A stretch of DNA of 64,000 bases from Cellulomonas sp. Y8 (GTDB taxonomy: Bacteria; Actinomycetota; Actinomycetes; Actinomycetales; Cellulomonadaceae), in contig NZ_CP041203.1 in the NCBI RefSeq assembly GCF_008033115.1, positions 2,294,001 to 2,358,000 of the forward strand. Reading direction: 5' to 3'. The translations under genes were made by a program, and so were the position numbers. Shown piece after piece: positions 62,479 through 64,000 of this stretch; the first letter of the stretch is position 1, and every line of letters begins with the position of its first letter. The notes below the pieces were generated by a model. That model did no database searches. It was given only the letters and a program-made list of their open reading frames with translations, and had not been told where the DNA came from.

Positions 62479-62732
62479 ACGACGCGGAGCGCGAGGCGTC
62501 GGTGGCGATCGCATCCAGGCTCCTGGCGATGGCGGAGCAGGACGCCAGGCAGTACTGCCGTGCCGTTCCCGAAGCCGAGGCGTACTTCTTCTGGCAGCCC
62601 GTCCGAGGCGGTGGTCAACTTCTCGTGCATCGCGACGGATCCGTCCTCTTCGGAGCGTCCGTGCTCACGTTCGAGCAGATGCTCGACGCCTTCCTGGCGG
62701 GTCGGCGGACCGATCCGCGCGCCTGGGACTGA
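62475..62732 (+). CDS. Candidate immunity protein for the papain-fold toxin
   Basis: This 85-residue acidic cytosolic protein begins with a helix ([20 protein letters not shown]), then beta-like [20 protein letters not shown], and ends with a helix and the motif [19 protein letters not shown] precedes ATG 62475, which overlaps the toxin stop as ATGA. Position right after a toxin, small size and separate codon usage are the usual marks of an immunity gene. It shows no known immunity superfamily signature to me, so the specific fold is unassigned. Confidence 0.65.
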   Translation: MNDAEREASVAIASRLLAMAEQDARQYCRAVPEAEAYFFWQPVRGGGQLLVHRDGSVLFGASVLTFEQMLDAFLAGRRTDPRAWD

Positions 62733-62832
62733 GTCGCAGGAGCGGCACAGGGGACGGACCGGAGCCGCTGGACGGGGCGGGTGCGTCGGCGCCGGGTCCG
62801 CCGGCGCGCTCGGAGGGCCCTGCCGACCCCGG

Positions 62833-62838
62833 TACCGT
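62833..62838 (+). promoter_or_regulatory. Candidate -10 element of dcd
   Basis: TACCGT lies exactly 6 nt before GTG 62845, fitting a leaderless transcript. Confidence 0.45.
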
Positions 62839-62844
62839 GGTCCT

Positions 62845-63420
62845 GTGCTGCTCTCCGACCGCGACATCACCGCCGAGCTCGACGCCGGCCGGGTGGTCCT
62901 CGACCCCCACGACCCCGCGATGGTGCAGCCGTCGAGCGTCGACGTCCGCCTCGACCGGTTCTTCCGGCTGTTCGACAACCACAAGTACGCGGTCATCGAC
63001 CCGTCCCAGGACCAGCCCGACCTCACGCGGCTGGTGGAGGTCGACGGCGACGAGCCGTTCGTCCTGCACCCGGGCGAGTTCGTCCTGGGGTCCACGTTCG
63101 AGCAGGTGACCCTGCCCGACGACATCGCCGCGCGCCTGGAGGGCAAGTCCTCGCTGGGGCGGCTCGGCCTGCTCACGCACTCGACCGCCGGGTTCATCGA
63201 CCCGGGGTTCTCCGGCCACGTGACCCTGGAGCTGTCGAACGTCGCGACGCTGCCGATCACGCTGTGGCCCGGCATGAAGATCGGGCAGATGTGCTTCTTC
63301 CGGCTGTCGTCGCCGGCCCTCGCCCCGTACGGCTCGGGCGCCACCGGCTCCCGGTACCAGGGCCAGCGCGGCCCGACCGCCTCGCGCTCGTGGCAGCACT
63401 TCCACCGCACCCAGGTCTGA
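62845..63420 (+). CDS. dcd: dCTP deaminase (bifunctional dCTP deaminase/dUTPase type)
   Basis: This 191-residue trimeric enzyme turns dCTP into dUMP (via dUTP) for thymidylate synthesis. Motifs: [60 protein letters not shown] (catalytic Ser and Arg), [20 protein letters not shown], and [20 protein letters not shown]. The length and the C-terminal extension match actinobacterial bifunctional Dcd. GTG 62845 is probably leaderless. It starts a new transcription unit after the toxin locus. Confidence 0.93.
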   Translation: MLLSDRDITAELDAGRVVLDPHDPAMVQPSSVDVRLDRFFRLFDNHKYAVIDPSQDQPDLTRLVEVDGDEPFVLHPGEFVLGSTFEQVTLPDDIAARLEGKSSLGRLGLLTHSTAGFIDPGFSGHVTLELSNVATLPITLWPGMKIGQMCFFRLSSPALAPYGSGATGSRYQGQRGPTASRSWQHFHRTQV

Positions 63421-63427
63421 CCCGGTC

Positions 63428-64000
63428 GTGACCGCGTCGCTGCCGCCGCTGCCCGAGGTGCCCGCCACCGCGGGCGTGACGCCGCCGCCCGGGCGGCACC
63501 TGCTGGTCCTGCCCGAGGGGGTCGCGCCGGACGAGGTCGACGTGCTGGCCAGCAGCCGGTTCCCCGCCGCGAGGTGGGAGCGCCCGCCGCGGGTGCCGTC
63601 CGGCCGGCGCGCGTCCGGCGCGAGCCGCGCACCTGCGCCCGCGGCCACGCCCGGCGTGCTGCGGCTCGGGCGGCTGTCGACCCTGACGGGGCCGTTCGCG
63701 CTGGAGCCCGCGCAGCTGGCTCGGTGGGGGCTGCCGTCCGACGCGCGGGTCGCCTGGGTCGTCGACTGCCCGCGCGAGCGCGCCGAGCAGCCCGCGTTCG
63801 GCGGGGACCGGGACGGCCTGCGCCGCGCGTTCGGGACCGCCGGACCGGTGCGGGAGGAGCAGCGCGTCGTGCTGTGGCTCGTCGCCGTGGCCCGCCGGCT
63901 GGGTGGCGCGCTCCGGGTCGACTCCGGCGTGGTGCTCGAGCCGGACATGGATGCGGCGCTCGACCTCGCCGTGCTCAGCGACCGCTGGGTGGAGCCCGAG
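63428..64000 (+). CDS. Hypothetical protein, runs off the right edge
   Basis: From GTG 63428 the frame is open for 191 codons to base 64000. The N-terminus is Pro-rich (LPPLPEVPATAGVTPPPGRH), then [20 protein letters not shown], a basic Arg/Pro stretch, and a more ordered part (LRLGRLSTLTGPFALEPAQL, RVAWVVDCPRERAEQPAFGG, VVLWLVAVARRLGGALRVDS). There are no membrane helices, so it is likely soluble. It follows dcd by 7 nt. No family recognised; the C-terminus is missing. Confidence 0.6.
   Translation, partial: MTASLPPLPEVPATAGVTPPPGRHLLVLPEGVAPDEVDVLASSRFPAARWERPPRVPSGRRASGASRAPAPAATPGVLRLGRLSTLTGPFALEPAQLARWGLPSDARVAWVVDCPRERAEQPAFGGDRDGLRRAFGTAGPVREEQRVVLWLVAVARRLGGALRVDSGVVLEPDMDAALDLAVLSDRWVEPE

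Overview
The window is very GC-rich with strong G/C at third codon positions, many GTG starts and many 4-nt ATGA/GTGA gene overlaps. It reads as the chromosome of a high-GC actinobacterium. The best taxonomic clue is a GH94 cellobiose phosphorylase (57865-60357, minus) that looks extremely close to the classical Cellulomonas enzyme and has a CelR-like operator in front of it. A Cellulomonas-type cellulolytic member of Micrococcales is therefore the likely source; this is inference from family resemblance, as no search was run.

Layout. 1-9950: mixed small genes, a GH92 alpha-mannosidase with a GT4 glycosyltransferase, an Old Yellow Enzyme, a NERD-domain protein and two membrane proteins with Pro/Trp-rich N-termini. 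10047-15714: a complete peptide/nickel-type ABC importer (lipoprotein, two permeases, fused double ATPase). 16011-24419: a heme locus, hemL-hemB-hemD-hemC-cgoX-hemE on the minus strand, divergent from hemA. 24541-27821: purB and a soluble GAF-GAF-chemoreceptor. 28038-30932: two secreted, wall- or membrane-anchored surface proteins, one a chaplin-like repeat protein with an LAxTG sorting signal. 31106-36074: a small holin-family membrane protein, an aromatic/histidinol-phosphate-type aminotransferase and a three-gene signalling module (REC-PP2C phosphatase, CHASE3-HAMP kinase, Rcp1-like regulator). 36306-40058: E1alpha, E1beta and E2 of a branched-chain 2-oxoacid dehydrogenase-type complex. 40211-48858: F420/FMN oxidoreductase-like protein, DUF2207-like protein, Nudix, RadC, CopC, CopD-CtaG fusion, S9 peptidase and small membrane proteins. 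48994-57495: thioredoxin-NHL protein, GGDEF protein, TetR, heme oxygenase with an iron box, DinB protein, a ~870-bp non-coding stretch with DnaA boxes and twin hairpins, a DUF2000/Lrp divergent pair and an orphan. 57673-60357: tRNA-Gly(CCC) and cellobiose phosphorylase. 60544-62732: a type VII-secretion-style toxin locus (YbaB-like, EspC-like, papain-fold toxin, small immunity candidate). 62845-64000: dcd and an incomplete gene.

How the parts work together. Heme synthesis (hemA to cgoX) and heme breakdown with iron recovery (heme oxygenase behind a DtxR/IdeR-like box) are both present, the latter apparently iron-controlled. Cellobiose phosphorylase and the GH92/GT4 pair fit a polysaccharide-using lifestyle. 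Many genes have a TANNNT -10 element only 6-8 nt before the start codon, so leaderless transcription seems common here.

Caveats. Two otherwise intact genes, hemE and the E1alpha gene, are each broken by one apparent extra base, and a third gene (the histidine kinase) has a suspicious start next to a C6 run. Small sequencing indels are a simple explanation. The most interesting candidates for undescribed biology are the toxin/immunity pair at 61243-62732, the DnaA-box/twin-hairpin non-coding locus at 54757-55532, the chaplin-like LAxTG surface protein, and the 19/20-bp direct-then-inverted repeat cassettes between convergent genes.
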